A stretch of DNA of 46,103 nucleotides from Dysgonamonadaceae bacterium. Its GTDB lineage: Bacteria; Bacteroidota; Bacteroidia; Bacteroidales; Azobacteroidaceae. Positions 45,809-46,103 of the stretch are shown in pieces (the first letter of the stretch is position 1; every line of letters begins with the position of its first letter). Both the position numbers and the translations under genes were made by a program. The stretch spans positions 1 through 46,103 of the forward strand of contig JAISOJ010000057.1 in the NCBI GenBank assembly GCA_031275735.1, written 5' to 3'. Below the pieces are notes generated by a model, which saw nothing but the letters and a program-made list of their open reading frames with translations, was not told the origin of the DNA and did not search any database.

Positions 45809-45848
45809 CCCTGTCATTGCGGCCTCCGAGCCGCAATGACAGGGTTAA
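45805..45848. repeat. 19-bp perfect palindromic repeat
   Basis: Arms 45805-45823 and 45830-45848 are perfectly complementary over 19 bases with a 6-base loop (CTCCGA). The core GTCATTGCGGC / GCCGCAATGAC is GC-rich against an AT-rich background and has the look of REP-like dispersed palindromes. It sits where the IS1 remnant ends. Confidence 0.75.

Positions 45849-46103
<255 letters not shown>

Overview
The window comes from a Bacteroidota chromosome, most likely order Bacteroidales. The signs are promoters of the TTTG-N19/20-TAnnTTTG type with few Shine-Dalgarno sites, a type III glutamine synthetase, an SDR-type threonine dehydrogenase, a type IX secretion (T9SS) C-terminal sorting domain, a four-helix-bundle insertion gene, and a split FtcD/FchA histidine pathway like that of Porphyromonas. 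Family and genus cannot be fixed from this sequence.

Layout. 1-436: no recognised gene. 437-6707 (+): compact histidine-utilisation operon hutU-ftcD-hutI-fchA-hutH, taking histidine to glutamate, ammonia and one-carbon units on tetrahydrofolate. 6711-18675 (-): nitrogen-assimilation block, transcribed as type III glutamine synthetase, gltB, gltD, asnB, then a PurF-family paralogue behind its own promoter. It converges tail to tail with the hut operon. 18972-19457 (-): argR with two ARG-box-like sites at its own start. 19630-22623: M48 lipoprotein protease (+), a membrane-embedded MutS-family ATPase (-) and a DUF4491 membrane protein (-). 22744-30690 (+): pyrG, yidC, kbl, threonine dehydrogenase, a four-helix-bundle gene flanked by inverted repeats, and mutL. 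30876-32360 (+): DUF3298 lipoprotein and rsmG. 32523-34178 (-): AMP-forming acyl-CoA synthetase. 34321-37580 (+): mtaB, an LpxL-like acyltransferase and a family 2 glycosyltransferase. 37581-38320: truncated gene remnant plus a strong terminator. 38321-44965 (-): a giant repetitive T9SS-exported protein and a GH99-like secreted glycosidase. 45184-45257 (+): tRNA-Arg(UCU). 45415-46103: frameshifted IS1-type remnant, a 19-bp perfect palindrome and a (AC)25 tract running off the window edge.

Much of the first 19 kb is one nitrogen theme. Histidine breakdown releases ammonia and glutamate; GSIII/GOGAT/AsnB move ammonia into glutamine, glutamate and asparagine; a glutamine-dependent PurF paralogue and ArgR sit alongside. 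CTP synthase (also glutamine-dependent) and the Kbl/Tdh threonine-to-glycine route follow further on. The right end is accessory: surface protein, glycosidase, tRNA and decayed mobile DNA.

I did not find a clear-cut undescribed defence or mobile system. The best candidates for new biology are the membrane MutS-like ATPase, the inverted-repeat-flanked four-helix-bundle cassette, the ARG-box pair at argR, and the modular T9SS protein beside a GH99-like enzyme.
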